Shown: piece after piece, positions 1 to 5,604 of the stretch
How positions within the stretch are numbered: position 1 is the first letter of the stretch
How the letters are laid out: the number at the start of each line of letters is the position of its first letter
Virus record (IMG/VR): IMGVR_UViG_3300028364_000090
Location: 1 to 34,053 of that record
Strand: one strand, 5' to 3'
DNA length: 34,053 nt
From: a virus
Made by a program: the position numbers and the translations under genes
Notes under the pieces: generated by a model
Seen by the model: only the letters and a program-made list of their open reading frames with translations
The model's database searches: none
Told to the model about the DNA's origin: nothing

Positions 1-9
1 TTGATCAGC

Positions 10-819
10 TTATTTTTCATAGATATTTACTCCTTTAAACGTTCCTCTAGATGGTATTTTTCCTTGTTTCATGCGATTTATCGTTGCGTGTAAATTTGCT
101 ATACTTGTATTAAATTCTTCTGCTATAGTTTTTAGTCCATATACTTCTTTTGAGGACCCGTTGGGATATTCTATTACATATTGATTAGTATAAGGTAATT
201 TACTAGGATCAATGTTTTTAATCCACGAGTTTTCGCCTGACATTTTTTCTCTTAAAATAGATTTAGTTTTCTCAGTATGCGACTTTCCATAAAACGGATT
301 ATTATCTTTTGTTCTATCTCTACATTTGCCGCAAGTTTTTGCATAATATCCCATTGAACTATTGCAGTCAGGACAAATTTTAATACTCGAACCTTGTTTC
401 CATCTTCCGTTTTTTTCTTTAGATCTTCCAAATTTTTTCTTTTTTTCTTCGCTACTTAAATTTTTTATAGTCTTACTATGAGTTTTTAAAATCTTTTCTC
501 TAATTTTTTCTTTGTCCGGATGTGTTCCTAAAATATTACCGCCATTTGCAGGTGCCATATTATAACCGTTGATGTTTTTATCTAAAAATTTCTGTTCATA
601 TTCTAATAGTTCTTCTCGAGTATTAAAATTAGTTTCTTCTAAAGTTACATAACGAAATATGTTCCCATACTTGTTATAAGTTCTTTGTAGTTGTATATTA
701 TGATGTTTTCTTTTTCCTAAGTCTTGTTTGTGTTGTGTTAGTCTTTTTTCTATATTAAACGAACTACCATAATATCTACGCTGAGTTTTAGTATTTTCTA
801 TATAATATATTCCCTGCAT
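10..819 (-). CDS. GIY-YIG homing endonuclease next to thyA
   Basis: Probable free-standing homing endonuclease of 269 residues that would cut phage DNA and spread by homing. The N-terminus shows the GIY-YIG core (GIYYIEN at residues 3-9, YYGSS at 16-20), with Arg26 and Glu75 where I-TevI has its catalytic Arg27 and Glu75. A CxxC-x10-CxxC zinc-finger-like element lies near residues 149-165. It is followed by a NUMOD3-type segment (NPFYGKSHTEKTK) and a C-terminal helix-turn-helix-like NUMOD1/IENR segment (YGLKTIAEEFNTS). The order catalytic head, zinc finger, NUMOD repeats, HTH matches I-TevI. I-TevI lives in the T4 thymidylate synthase intron; here the gene stands directly after an intact thyA. 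The gene is visibly more A+T-rich than its neighbours, as expected for a mobile gene. Its start is ATG 819 with AAGGAAC upstream, buried in a hairpin. Confidence 0.9.
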   Translation of the reverse strand: MQGIYYIENTKTQRRYYGSSFNIEKRLTQHKQDLGKRKHHNIQLQRTYNKYGNIFRYVTLEETNFNTREELLEYEQKFLDKNINGYNMAPANGGNILGTHPDKEKIREKILKTHSKTIKNLSSEEKKKKFGRSKEKNGRWKQGSSIKICPDCNSSMGYYAKTCGKCRDRTKDNNPFYGKSHTEKTKSILREKMSGENSWIKNIDPSKLPYTNQYVIEYPNGSSKEVYGLKTIAEEFNTSIANLHATINRMKQGKIPSRGTFKGVNIYEK

Positions 820-862
820 TGCTGTTCCTTTCTTTTATTTATCTTATTGAAAGGAACAGCAA
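819..862 (-). promoter_or_regulatory. 14-bp hairpin masking the endonuclease RBS
   Basis: A perfect 14-bp inverted repeat (819-832 and 849-862) with a 16-base loop lies between the thyA stop and the endonuclease ATG. On the minus strand the 3' arm contains the AAGGAAC ribosome binding site and touches the start codon, so read-through transcripts from thyA should hide it. No U-run follows, so it does not look like a terminator. The loop contains a GATAAATA late box. Confidence 0.8.
836..843 (-). promoter_or_regulatory. Late promoter in the hairpin loop
   Basis: GATAAATA on the minus strand is one base from the T4 late box TATAAATA and identical to four other late boxes in this window. Using T4 spacing, transcription would start near 830, inside the 3' arm. 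The late mRNA would then lack the 5' arm but keep the AAGGAAC site, so translation is predicted only from late transcripts. Confidence 0.65.
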
Positions 863-868
863 GAAAAA

Positions 869-1735
869 CTAAACTGCAAACGGCATTTTAATTTCTGGAT
901 GATGTTGATAATTTATTAATTTATATTGACTTGGTGTTGTTTTTATCAACTCATCTAAGTTCGAAAACTCAGGCATTTCTAATGTTGGTCCTGGTAACAG
1001 ATCTCTTTTGAGTTGTTCATTTATTCCTTCTATTTGATTTTGATAAATGTGTAAATCCCCTGAGGTGTGAATAAATTCGCCAACCTTTAAGTTAAGGAGT
1101 TGTGCAAACATATGTGTAAGCAAACTATAACTAGCAATATTGAACGGCAGACCGAGTGGTGCGTCAACTGACCTCTGGTACAGTTGACAACTTAGTTCAT
1201 CGTCTTGAATATGAAACTGAAACAGTGTGTGACATGGCGGCAGTGCCATCACATGTACTCTGTCAGCATTCCATGCACTTACAATGTGTCGTCTACTGTA
1301 GGGATCATGATACATATTTTCCAAAACTTCTGCGATTTGATCTACAAATCCCAACTGTGCATCCCAATTACGCCACTGATGACCGTACACTGGTCCTAGA
1401 TCCTTGACAGTATCTGTGTTAATATAGCCTAAATCTCGAGCCTGTTTGTCAGCGTTAGCAGTCCAGATAGTAGTCTTGCCAACTAATTCTTCTCTTGGCT
1501 TGCCATAGTGTATTTCTGCTAATCTACGCTCGTCACTTGATCCTTCTAAGAACCAAAGCAATTCTGAAACAACTGATCGAAATGCTAATTTTTTCGTAGT
1601 AACTGCTGGAAATTCGTTACGCAAATCAAACCGCATTTGATAGCCGAACACTCCGCGTGTACCTATATTTGTCCTGTCACTACGGTCTTTTCCGTGTTCT
1701 AAAATATATTCAAGAGCATCATGATACTGTTGCAT
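869..1735 (-). CDS. thyA: Thymidylate synthase
   Basis: Methylates dUMP to dTMP using methylenetetrahydrofolate, supplying thymidine nucleotides for phage DNA synthesis. At 288 residues it is full length for the ThyA/Td family. The catalytic cysteine is Cys168 in ALPPCHTLFQFH. The dUMP-binding RRH, the QRSVDAPLGLPFNIASY block and the HIY-N segment are all present, as is the C-terminal KMPFAV. The ATG at 1735 follows AAGGAG and overlaps the end of the dihydrofolate reductase gene by 17 bases. The two enzymes work as a cycle because ThyA makes dihydrofolate, which the reductase recycles. No intron is present, in contrast to T4 td. Confidence 0.98.
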   Translation of the reverse strand: MQQYHDALEYILEHGKDRSDRTNIGTRGVFGYQMRFDLRNEFPAVTTKKLAFRSVVSELLWFLEGSSDERRLAEIHYGKPREELVGKTTIWTANADKQARDLGYINTDTVKDLGPVYGHQWRNWDAQLGFVDQIAEVLENMYHDPYSRRHIVSAWNADRVHVMALPPCHTLFQFHIQDDELSCQLYQRSVDAPLGLPFNIASYSLLTHMFAQLLNLKVGEFIHTSGDLHIYQNQIEGINEQLKRDLLPGPTLEMPEFSNLDELIKTTPSQYKLINYQHHPEIKMPFAV

Positions 1736-2231
1736 TTTTTCTCCTTATCCACTTGGTAACTACACCAAAACTTTTAATTTCTACACTGTCTGGCTCAAAC
1801 TGTGCTGTAATTTCTCTTTTGGGCAGGAATGTATCACAATTGTAATCACTGCCTACGTCATTAAACCACAGTTCGTCAATAACGGGCAAGCAACTTTCTA
1901 TCAACTGTGCACCGCCTATGATCCAAATGTCATCAACGCCAACATATCTAGGTTCAATAACATCTTTAATGATCTTGCACACATCCTCACCACCGTATAC
2001 ACCTTGAGGCTTTGGATTAAAATGTTCCATCCAACTAGACGAAATCACAAGATTAATTCTGTTAGGCAAGGGCTTGCGCGGCAAACTTTCCCAAGTCTTG
2101 CGACCCATTACCACAGCCTGTCCATCAGTACATTCTTTGAACCATTGTAAATCGCCAATGTTTTTCCATGGCAAATCACCGTTCTTGCCAATGCCCCAAT
2201 GTGCATCGTGTGCTAGTATCGCTTTAATCAC
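1719..2231 (-). CDS. frd: Dihydrofolate reductase
   Basis: Reduces dihydrofolate to tetrahydrofolate with NADPH, regenerating the cofactor consumed by the adjacent thymidylate synthase. The 170-residue protein has the family landmarks: the N-terminal Met-20-type loop region [11 protein letters not shown], the cofactor segment [12 protein letters not shown], the INLVISS strand and the IWIIGGAQL motif. The start is GTG at 2231, overlapping the last 8 bases of the ferredoxin gene, with AGGCAAGG just upstream. The order fdxA-frd-thyA with overlaps implies one transcription unit, fed from the gp44 promoter and probably from the promoter inside the insert. Confidence 0.96.
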   Translation of the reverse strand: MIKAILAHDAHWGIGKNGDLPWKNIGDLQWFKECTDGQAVVMGRKTWESLPRKPLPNRINLVISSSWMEHFNPKPQGVYGGEDVCKIIKDVIEPRYVGVDDIWIIGGAQLIESCLPVIDELWFNDVGSDYNCDTFLPKREITAQFEPDSVEIKSFGVVTKWIRRKNATVS

Positions 2232-2571
2232 CCTTGCCTGGCTCCTCTGAGAAATATTCCATCTTACCTGCTACACCGTGCCATTGTTCTGCATCAGTGG
2301 GCACATCCTCTGGCCTTACTTGTGTAATGTTTGGCCAAAGCACAGCATACTTAGCATTAAAATCTACCCATTCAGATGCTCCTGGCGCAGTGTCAGCCAA
2401 GATAGCATCAGCAGGACATTCTGGTTCGCACACTCCGCAGTCAATACACTCTGTTGGATCAATTACCAACATGTTCTCGCCTTCGTAAAAACAGTCGACT
2501 GGCTAAGGGCAGACTGAAACACAATCCATATGTTTGCATTTAATGCAAGCATCGTTTACGATATATGTCAT
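2224..2571 (-). CDS. fdxA: FdxA-type 7Fe ferredoxin with in-frame UAG
   Basis: A small [3Fe-4S][4Fe-4S] electron carrier. Reading from ATG 2571 gives 22 residues with Cys9, 12, 17 and 21 ([12 protein letters not shown]). A UAG at 2503-2505 follows, and then the frame continues as [10 protein letters not shown] and 82 more residues including [12 protein letters not shown]. In FdxA-type ferredoxins each cluster takes cysteines from both halves, so neither half alone can work. An internal ATG at 2472 could start only the C-terminal half. The UAG and the next codon form a 6-base excess relative to the family; skipping them gives a normal 113-residue protein. AAGGAGG lies upstream of the ATG. The first 22 codons are a synonymous re-encoding of the fragment at 2914-2985. 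It is either a bypassed gene or a freshly broken one. Confidence 0.75.
2492..2516 (-). other. Candidate 6-nt ribosomal bypass site
   Basis: On the minus strand the codons UGC-CCU-UAG-CCA-GUC occur at 2511-2497. CCU (2508-2506) and CCA (2502-2500) are both proline codons that one tRNA-Pro could read. A hop from CCU to CCA skips UAG and restores [10 protein letters not shown], the normal family sequence. A five-base pairing, CAGUC (2516-2512) with GACUG (2496-2492), would place the take-off, stop and landing codons in one loop. T4 gene 60 likewise has a UAG just after its take-off codon and matched take-off and landing codons. The hop is inferred. Confidence 0.5.
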
Positions 2572-2917
2572 AGTCCGCCTAAGCCTCCTTTATAGGGTTT
2601 CCGACCCTGTCCGGAACATACTGTTGTATGTTTACATAGTTTTTGATACATTCGCTGTAACCTCCAAATCGTTTTTTAGGTTTGTATTTTTCAGCATTAG
2701 CAAGTATTTCTTGCTCTGCTATTGCTATATTATACATTGTATTTGACACAGTGTCAACTATCTCAAATGTATAATGACTTATATACTTTATTCTATCTTT
2801 TACATTGTCTTTTGTTGTTATACCAACTTTGTAAAAGTCTTCGTCTTTGTTATACAACAAGTACAATGTTGCAGGTAAGTCCTTCTTTTCGGGAAATCGG
2901 TCAAAGTAAGTTTTTAC
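2503..2917 (-). mobile_element. Nuclease-bearing insert within fdxA
   Basis: About 415 bp separates the old 5' part of fdxA from the old 3' part. It is flanked by the direct repeat CCAGT (2918-2922 and 2498-2502), which is also the sequence expected at the uninterrupted junction TGC-CCA-GTC. The insert holds almost all of a GIY-YIG nuclease gene, whose first three codons come from the host exon. It also holds a consensus promoter with a 15-base palindrome, a ribosome binding site, and a re-encoded fdxA 5' end finishing in UAG. Exact ends are ambiguous within the repeat. Confidence 0.7.
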
Positions 2918-2926
2918 ACTGGGCAT
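2579..2926 (-). CDS. Small GIY-YIG (T5orf172/MUG113-like) nuclease
   Basis: A 115-residue protein resembling the T5orf172/MUG113 branch of the GIY-YIG superfamily. Visible features are LYLLYNKDEDFYKVGIT (the two core strands), the Arg in VKDRIKYI, the putative metal-binding Glu in IAEQEIL, and the terminal FGGYSECI typical of this branch. No DNA-binding domain is added, so it is compact. Its ATG at 2926 lies inside the truncated fdxA fragment in another frame (ATGCCCAGTGTA), so translation probably couples to that fragment. No good Shine-Dalgarno is seen. Its stop lies 8 bases before the re-encoded fdxA start. By position it is the likely driver of the insertion, in the way MobA sits at the split T4 topoisomerase gene. 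Nuclease activity is inferred from family membership. Confidence 0.75.
   Translation of the reverse strand: MPSVKTYFDRFPEKKDLPATLYLLYNKDEDFYKVGITTKDNVKDRIKYISHYTFEIVDTVSNTMYNIAIAEQEILANAEKYKPKKRFGGYSECIKNYVNIQQYVPDRVGNPIKEA
2729..2757 (-). promoter_or_regulatory. Consensus sigma70 promoter with palindrome inside the insert
   Basis: TTGACA (2757-2752), a 17-base spacer and TATAAT (2734-2729) match the bacterial consensus at 12 of 12 positions. The site lies inside the nuclease coding sequence and reads toward the re-encoded fdxA, frd and thyA. TTGACAC-T-GTGTCAA (2743-2757) is a perfect dyad over the -35 box and could be a repressor operator. Confidence 0.7.
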
Positions 2927-2985
2927 ACACTGACGCAGTCCATGTGTTTACATTTGATACAGGCGTCATTAACAATATAGGTCAT
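2914..2985 (-). pseudogene. Orphan 5' fragment of fdxA
   Basis: The ATG overlaps the gp44 stop as TAATG, and the frame encodes 23 residues ([13 protein letters not shown] through VSVCPV) before TAA. These are the first 22 residues of the ferredoxin plus Val. The fragment is the remnant of the original fdxA 5' end, cut off by the insert. The same 22 residues recur at 2571-2506 with different codons. It still may serve as a translated leader that couples gp44 to the nuclease gene. Confidence 0.8.
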
Positions 2986-3899
2986 TACAATCTCGCAATC
3001 CTAATAAGTGTGGCCGCAAGGTTGATTTCAGGATCTGCTACCAACGCATGATCCACAAGACCCTGCTTGATAATTAATACCGCTGCGTCCTGTTGTTCAT
3101 CATTGCCAAACAATTCAATATTGTCATAGAGCCAACGATAGATTTCGTCCATCTCTTCCGGCAATACTTGACTACAGATAAGTTTACGTGCTTCTGTAAT
3201 TTTACCTGCCTTAAACAGATCAACCATTACAATCTTATAATCACCAGACGCAGCATCTACGTTTTTAGTAGTCAATACACCTGTTTGAGATTCTAGTTGT
3301 ACTGTGTTGATACACTTGCGCAGGTCTGGATAATATGCCTTGACATAGGTATCCAGTGTGTTCAGTTCAAACTCTACGCCTTCTATGATTAGAATTTCTG
3401 CCATACGTGCTGTAAATTCTACCTGATCAATTTTAGCAATGTGCATGTGCTGACAACGACTGTGTATAGCCGGCATAATTTTGTTAGGATAGTTACATGT
3501 TAGAATAAAGCGTACACTGTGACTGTAATCTTCCATCAAGTTGCGCAGCGCAGGCTGTACTGAGTTGATGTTCATATAGTCTGCTTCGTCAATCAGCACA
3601 ATCTTAAAATCACCGAACGGCATAGTTTGACAGAACATAATAAGTTTATCAACCCATTCGATCTTACGTGCTTCTTTAGATCCGTTAGCAATCATAACGT
3701 CACTGTCTTGTACGCCTAGTTGATTGATAAGAATCTTAGCAATAGTAGTTTTACCCAGTCCAGCACTGCCACTTAGCAAGATATGTGGAATACTTCCACT
3801 GTCAATCCAGCCTTTGATCTGTTCACGTTGATTCTCATCGCGGAACACATATCCATCTACTGTTTTAGGTCGGTATTTTTCAGTCCAGAGATCGCGCAT
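2985..3899 (-). CDS. 44: Sliding-clamp loader large subunit (T4 gp44-like)
   Basis: AAA+ ATPase subunit that, with gp62, loads the ring-shaped gp45 clamp onto primed DNA for the phage polymerase. The 304 residues are close to T4 gp44 in length. Landmarks in order are the N-terminal LWTEKYRP signature (residues 4-11), Walker A GSAGLGKT (44-51), Walker B VLIDEAD (101-107), sensor-1-like ILTCNYP (132-138) and the SRC arginine-finger motif (147-149). The ATG at 3899 has GGAG upstream. A perfect early promoter precedes it. The stop codon overlaps the ATG of the truncated ferredoxin fragment. The small subunit gene (62) is not in this window. Confidence 0.95.
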   Translation of the reverse strand: MRDLWTEKYRPKTVDGYVFRDENQREQIKGWIDSGSIPHILLSGSAGLGKTTIAKILINQLGVQDSDVMIANGSKEARKIEWVDKLIMFCQTMPFGDFKIVLIDEADYMNINSVQPALRNLMEDYSHSVRFILTCNYPNKIMPAIHSRCQHMHIAKIDQVEFTARMAEILIIEGVEFELNTLDTYVKAYYPDLRKCINTVQLESQTGVLTTKNVDAASGDYKIVMVDLFKAGKITEARKLICSQVLPEEMDEIYRWLYDNIELFGNDEQQDAAVLIIKQGLVDHALVADPEINLAATLIRIARL

Positions 3900-3930
3900 C
3901 TATTTCTTCTCCATTTAATACTAATATTAC

Positions 3931-3960
3931 ATTATACCCTTGATCTATGCAAGATGTCAA
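3931..3960 (-). promoter_or_regulatory. Consensus early promoter for gp44 unit
   Basis: TTGACA (3960-3955), an 18-base spacer and TATAAT (3936-3931) are perfect sigma70 hexamers in the only sizeable gap of this block. The gene starts about 30 bases downstream, with GGAG as ribosome binding site. It should drive gp44, the ferredoxin region, frd and thyA early in infection. Confidence 0.85.
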
Positions 3961-3979
3961 CTTCTTTTCACCTAGACTC

Positions 3980-4300
3980 TTAGCCCAGATTCTCCATGCT
4001 GTCTTCAGCAATTAGATCACTCCACGTTTTTAATTTTTCAAGTTTTACTGCTACTCTGTTTGATAGTTCGTCATGTGTCATTAACCCATGTGCCACCATC
4101 AATTCAATCATACACAGCACATCGCCTGCTTCTTCAACCAGCTTGATGCGATTAACAACAGCACGTTCGTTATCTTCTAGTGCAGCTTCAACAGTGTCAA
4201 ACTTGCGCATGGTCTTACTACATTGTTGTGTGAGCTCGCCACATTCTTCCATAGTAATAGTCATCAGTTGTTGTAATCTGTTAAGTGGGCTATTCTCCAC
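3980..4300 (-). CDS. MazG-like nucleotide pyrophosphohydrolase
   Basis: A 106-residue all-alpha protein with the MazG-type metal motif: EECGEL near residues 18-23 followed about 35 residues later by EEAGDVLCMIE. Such enzymes hydrolyse (d)NTPs to monophosphates and pyrophosphate; the substrate cannot be told from sequence. It is the second MazG-like protein of the window (the other ends at 5605) and shares little sequence with it beyond the motif. The start is GTG at 4300, favoured by GAGGT upstream, and overlaps the preceding small membrane gene by 11 bases. It is the last gene before the gp44 promoter. Confidence 0.75.
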   Translation of the reverse strand: MENSPLNRLQQLMTITMEECGELTQQCSKTMRKFDTVEAALEDNERAVVNRIKLVEEAGDVLCMIELMVAHGLMTHDELSNRVAVKLEKLKTWSDLIAEDSMENLG

Positions 4301-4484
4301 GTTCGACCTCTTTTCTTAATCTATATGCGCAGTAATCTTTGCTCCACGCTTGCCAAACCATACCTACTGCGAGACCGTACAGCAGGGGTTGCCACCATAC
4401 AGTAGCACTAGCACCACTTATGAAGAAACCTACCATAAAGTCCGCTGCTATCACTGCCAGCACATAATCATACCAACGTATCAT
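4290..4484 (-). CDS. Small membrane protein, two helices
   Basis: A 64-residue protein of unknown function. Two hydrophobic stretches (about residues 7-27 and 31-48) are separated by a short turn. They are followed by a charged tail (KDYCAYRLRKEVERGE), which suggests a hairpin in the inner membrane with the tail in the cytoplasm. The ATG at 4484 follows GGAGTT, one base after the neighbouring stop. It sits in a string of tiny overlapping genes. Holin-like function is possible but has no positive support. Confidence 0.6.
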   Translation of the reverse strand: MIRWYDYVLAVIAADFMVGFFISGASATVWWQPLLYGLAVGMVWQAWSKDYCAYRLRKEVERGE

Positions 4485-4485
4485 T

Positions 4486-4665
4486 TTAACTCCATTTCAA
4501 ACAAAAAAATGTTGCGTGTTTAGGATCTTTGAATAAAACATATCTCAAGCCCTTGAGTCGCCATAGCCCTTCATTGATGGATCCGTATTGGCAATACAGC
4601 CACTCAATAGCTTCCACTTTGCGATCCACGTTAAAGCCTATCTGTTCAAGATCTATCTCAGTCAT
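4486..4665 (-). CDS. Small hypothetical protein (59 aa)
   Basis: Not recognised. The likely start is the ATG at 4665, giving MTEIDLEQIGFNVDRKVEAIEW and ending in FFCLKWS. The acidic first third and the Trp-rich, basic end suggest a small soluble domain. It overlaps the 3' end of the previous small gene by 8 bases, and a purine-rich GAAGAAGAAAG serves as a loose ribosome binding site. A longer reading with a Lys-rich N-terminus is possible but belongs mostly to the overlapping gene in the other frame. Confidence 0.5.
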   Translation of the reverse strand: MTEIDLEQIGFNVDRKVEAIEWLYCQYGSINEGLWRLKGLRYVLFKDPKHATFFCLKWS

Positions 4666-4837
4666 CCTTGCTTTCTTCTTCTTTCTTTTTACGCTTTCTG
4701 TGATAAAATCCTCCAGTGAATTCAATTTCTTCTGAACGCTCACCGTATGATTTTTTATCTACTGTTCCGCCATTATCTAAAAATTCTTTAATCAAGTCAT
4801 TGTCCTCATTGGACATTTTTCTCGGTACAGGGTTCAT
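4658..4837 (-). CDS. Small acidic/basic hypothetical protein (59 aa)
   Basis: Not recognised. The ATG at 4837 overlaps the exonuclease stop as ATGA, which implies coupled translation. The protein begins MNPVPRKMSNEDNDLIKEF. Its C-terminus is very charged (HRKRKKKEEESKDD), giving an alternating basic and acidic tail that may bind nucleic acid or a partner protein. Its end overlaps the next small gene by 8 bases. Confidence 0.55.
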   Translation of the reverse strand: MNPVPRKMSNEDNDLIKEFLDNGGTVDKKSYGERSEEIEFTGGFYHRKRKKKEEESKDD

Positions 4838-5382
4838 CGTGTTACTCCTAGTTGATCGTATGCAATTTGCACTGACTTTGCTTGATGGTAAGCATCTGCT
4901 AGTGCGTGATGTAGATCGGTCTGCATCTTCTTGCGAGGATCACCTTCTTTGAGTACACTGAACAGTGTTCTACTGTCCATTACCTGCCAAAAATTGTAAG
5001 GAATAGGCTTGCCCACACTACGATACATGTCTTCAATAATAGTAAGGTCAAAGCCGTAACCATGCCCCCAAATCTTATCAGCACCCCAAATCCATTTGGT
5101 AAGACTGCCCAGTGCCTGTTCAACAGTCATTACTTCGTTGGAGTTGCTTTGGTCAAATGCTTCTTCCATAATCTTAGGGTCCTGCTTTGCCCACCACGCA
5201 ATAGTTTCATCGCTTGTGGTGCGTCCCAGTCGATCCTGATCGTCAATGCTGATTTTAAAGTAAAGCTCACTATGTGGTTCATCCTTGGTATATGGATTGA
5301 ATTTAACAGCGCCTAGGCTTAGTACTGTGCATTGCGGACGAGTGTCCAGCGTTTCGAGGTCAATCATTACGTGTGTGGTCAT
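4834..5382 (-). CDS. dexA: DEDDh 3'-5' exonuclease (DexA-like)
   Basis: A 182-residue exonuclease of the DnaQ-like superfamily. The metal-binding residues are Asp8 and Glu10 (MIDLET), Asp112 (HGYGFDL), and His158 with Asp163 (HHALADA), which is the DEDDh arrangement. The order and compact length match T4 DexA-like and related phage exonucleases that trim single-stranded DNA or RNA. The ATG at 5382 has AGGAGAA upstream and overlaps the previous stop as ATGA. Whether it acts on DNA or RNA is not settled by sequence. Confidence 0.85.
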   Translation of the reverse strand: MTTHVMIDLETLDTRPQCTVLSLGAVKFNPYTKDEPHSELYFKISIDDQDRLGRTTSDETIAWWAKQDPKIMEEAFDQSNSNEVMTVEQALGSLTKWIWGADKIWGHGYGFDLTIIEDMYRSVGKPIPYNFWQVMDSRTLFSVLKEGDPRKKMQTDLHHALADAYHQAKSVQIAYDQLGVTR

Positions 5383-5543
5383 TTTTTTCTATTCTCCTGT
5401 CCGATGCCTGAAATAATAAGGAATACGTACAGCAAAGGCCAAGCCCATCCTGTTAGGTATCCTGTAATATGTAGTATCATTAGAGCAATCCCTGTTGCTC
5501 CTGTTGTACCTACGCCACTGGTCTGCGGTACTGGTAATTTCAT
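5379..5543 (-). CDS. Small membrane protein (54 aa)
   Basis: Not recognised. A short Thr/Gly-rich N-terminus (MKLPVPQTSGVGTTGATG) leads into two hydrophobic segments, ALMILHITGYL and AWPLLYVFLIISG, and a basic end (QENRKK), suggesting one hairpin or a single long membrane segment. The ATG at 5543 is chosen because AAGGAG lies just upstream. That site is the 3' arm of a hairpin containing a promoter. It is translationally coupled to the DexA-like gene. Confidence 0.6.
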   Translation of the reverse strand: MKLPVPQTSGVGTTGATGIALMILHITGYLTGWAWPLLYVFLIISGIGQENRKK

Positions 5544-5550
5544 AAGAAAA

Positions 5551-5591
5551 CTCCTTGCTTTACAATAATATAGCATATTGTTAGCAAGGAG
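5551..5591 (-). promoter_or_regulatory. Hairpin carrying the RBS and an internal promoter
   Basis: Arms CTCCTTGCT (5551-5559) and AGCAAGGAG (5583-5591) are perfect complements. An inner 6-bp helix (5562-5567 with 5576-5581) extends the stem. On the minus strand the 3' arm holds the AAGGAG of the small membrane gene and is followed by TTTTCTT. It could mask that site in read-through mRNA, or act as a terminator after the MazG-like gene, or both. Confidence 0.65.
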
Positions 5592-5595
5592 TCAA
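5567..5595 (-). promoter_or_regulatory. Sigma70-like promoter overlapping the hairpin
   Basis: TTGACT (5595-5590), a 17-base spacer and TATATT (5572-5567) each match consensus at 5 of 6 positions. Transcription would start near 5560, at the base of the 3' arm. The new transcript would therefore lack the 5' arm and keep a free AAGGAG. Confidence 0.55.
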
Positions 5596-5604
5596 GTAGT
5601 TTTA

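Noticed and set aside
1156-1407. Open plus-strand frames opposite thyA, and long plus-strand frames opposite the fibre genes (for example 15443-15991).
   Set aside because: They mirror strongly supported minus-strand genes, lack ribosome binding sites and show no family features.
2503-2508. Treating the UAG in fdxA as a simple pseudogene or a group I intron boundary.
   Set aside because: The re-encoded 5' end keeps 22 of 22 residues, which argues against decay. The insert has no visible intron core and contains a duplicated exon, which splicing would not need. Pseudogene status remains the main alternative.
2770-2775. A plus-strand promoter using TTGACA at 2743-2748 and TATAAT at 2770-2775.
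   Set aside because: The spacer is 21 bases, too long for sigma70, and no plus-strand gene follows.
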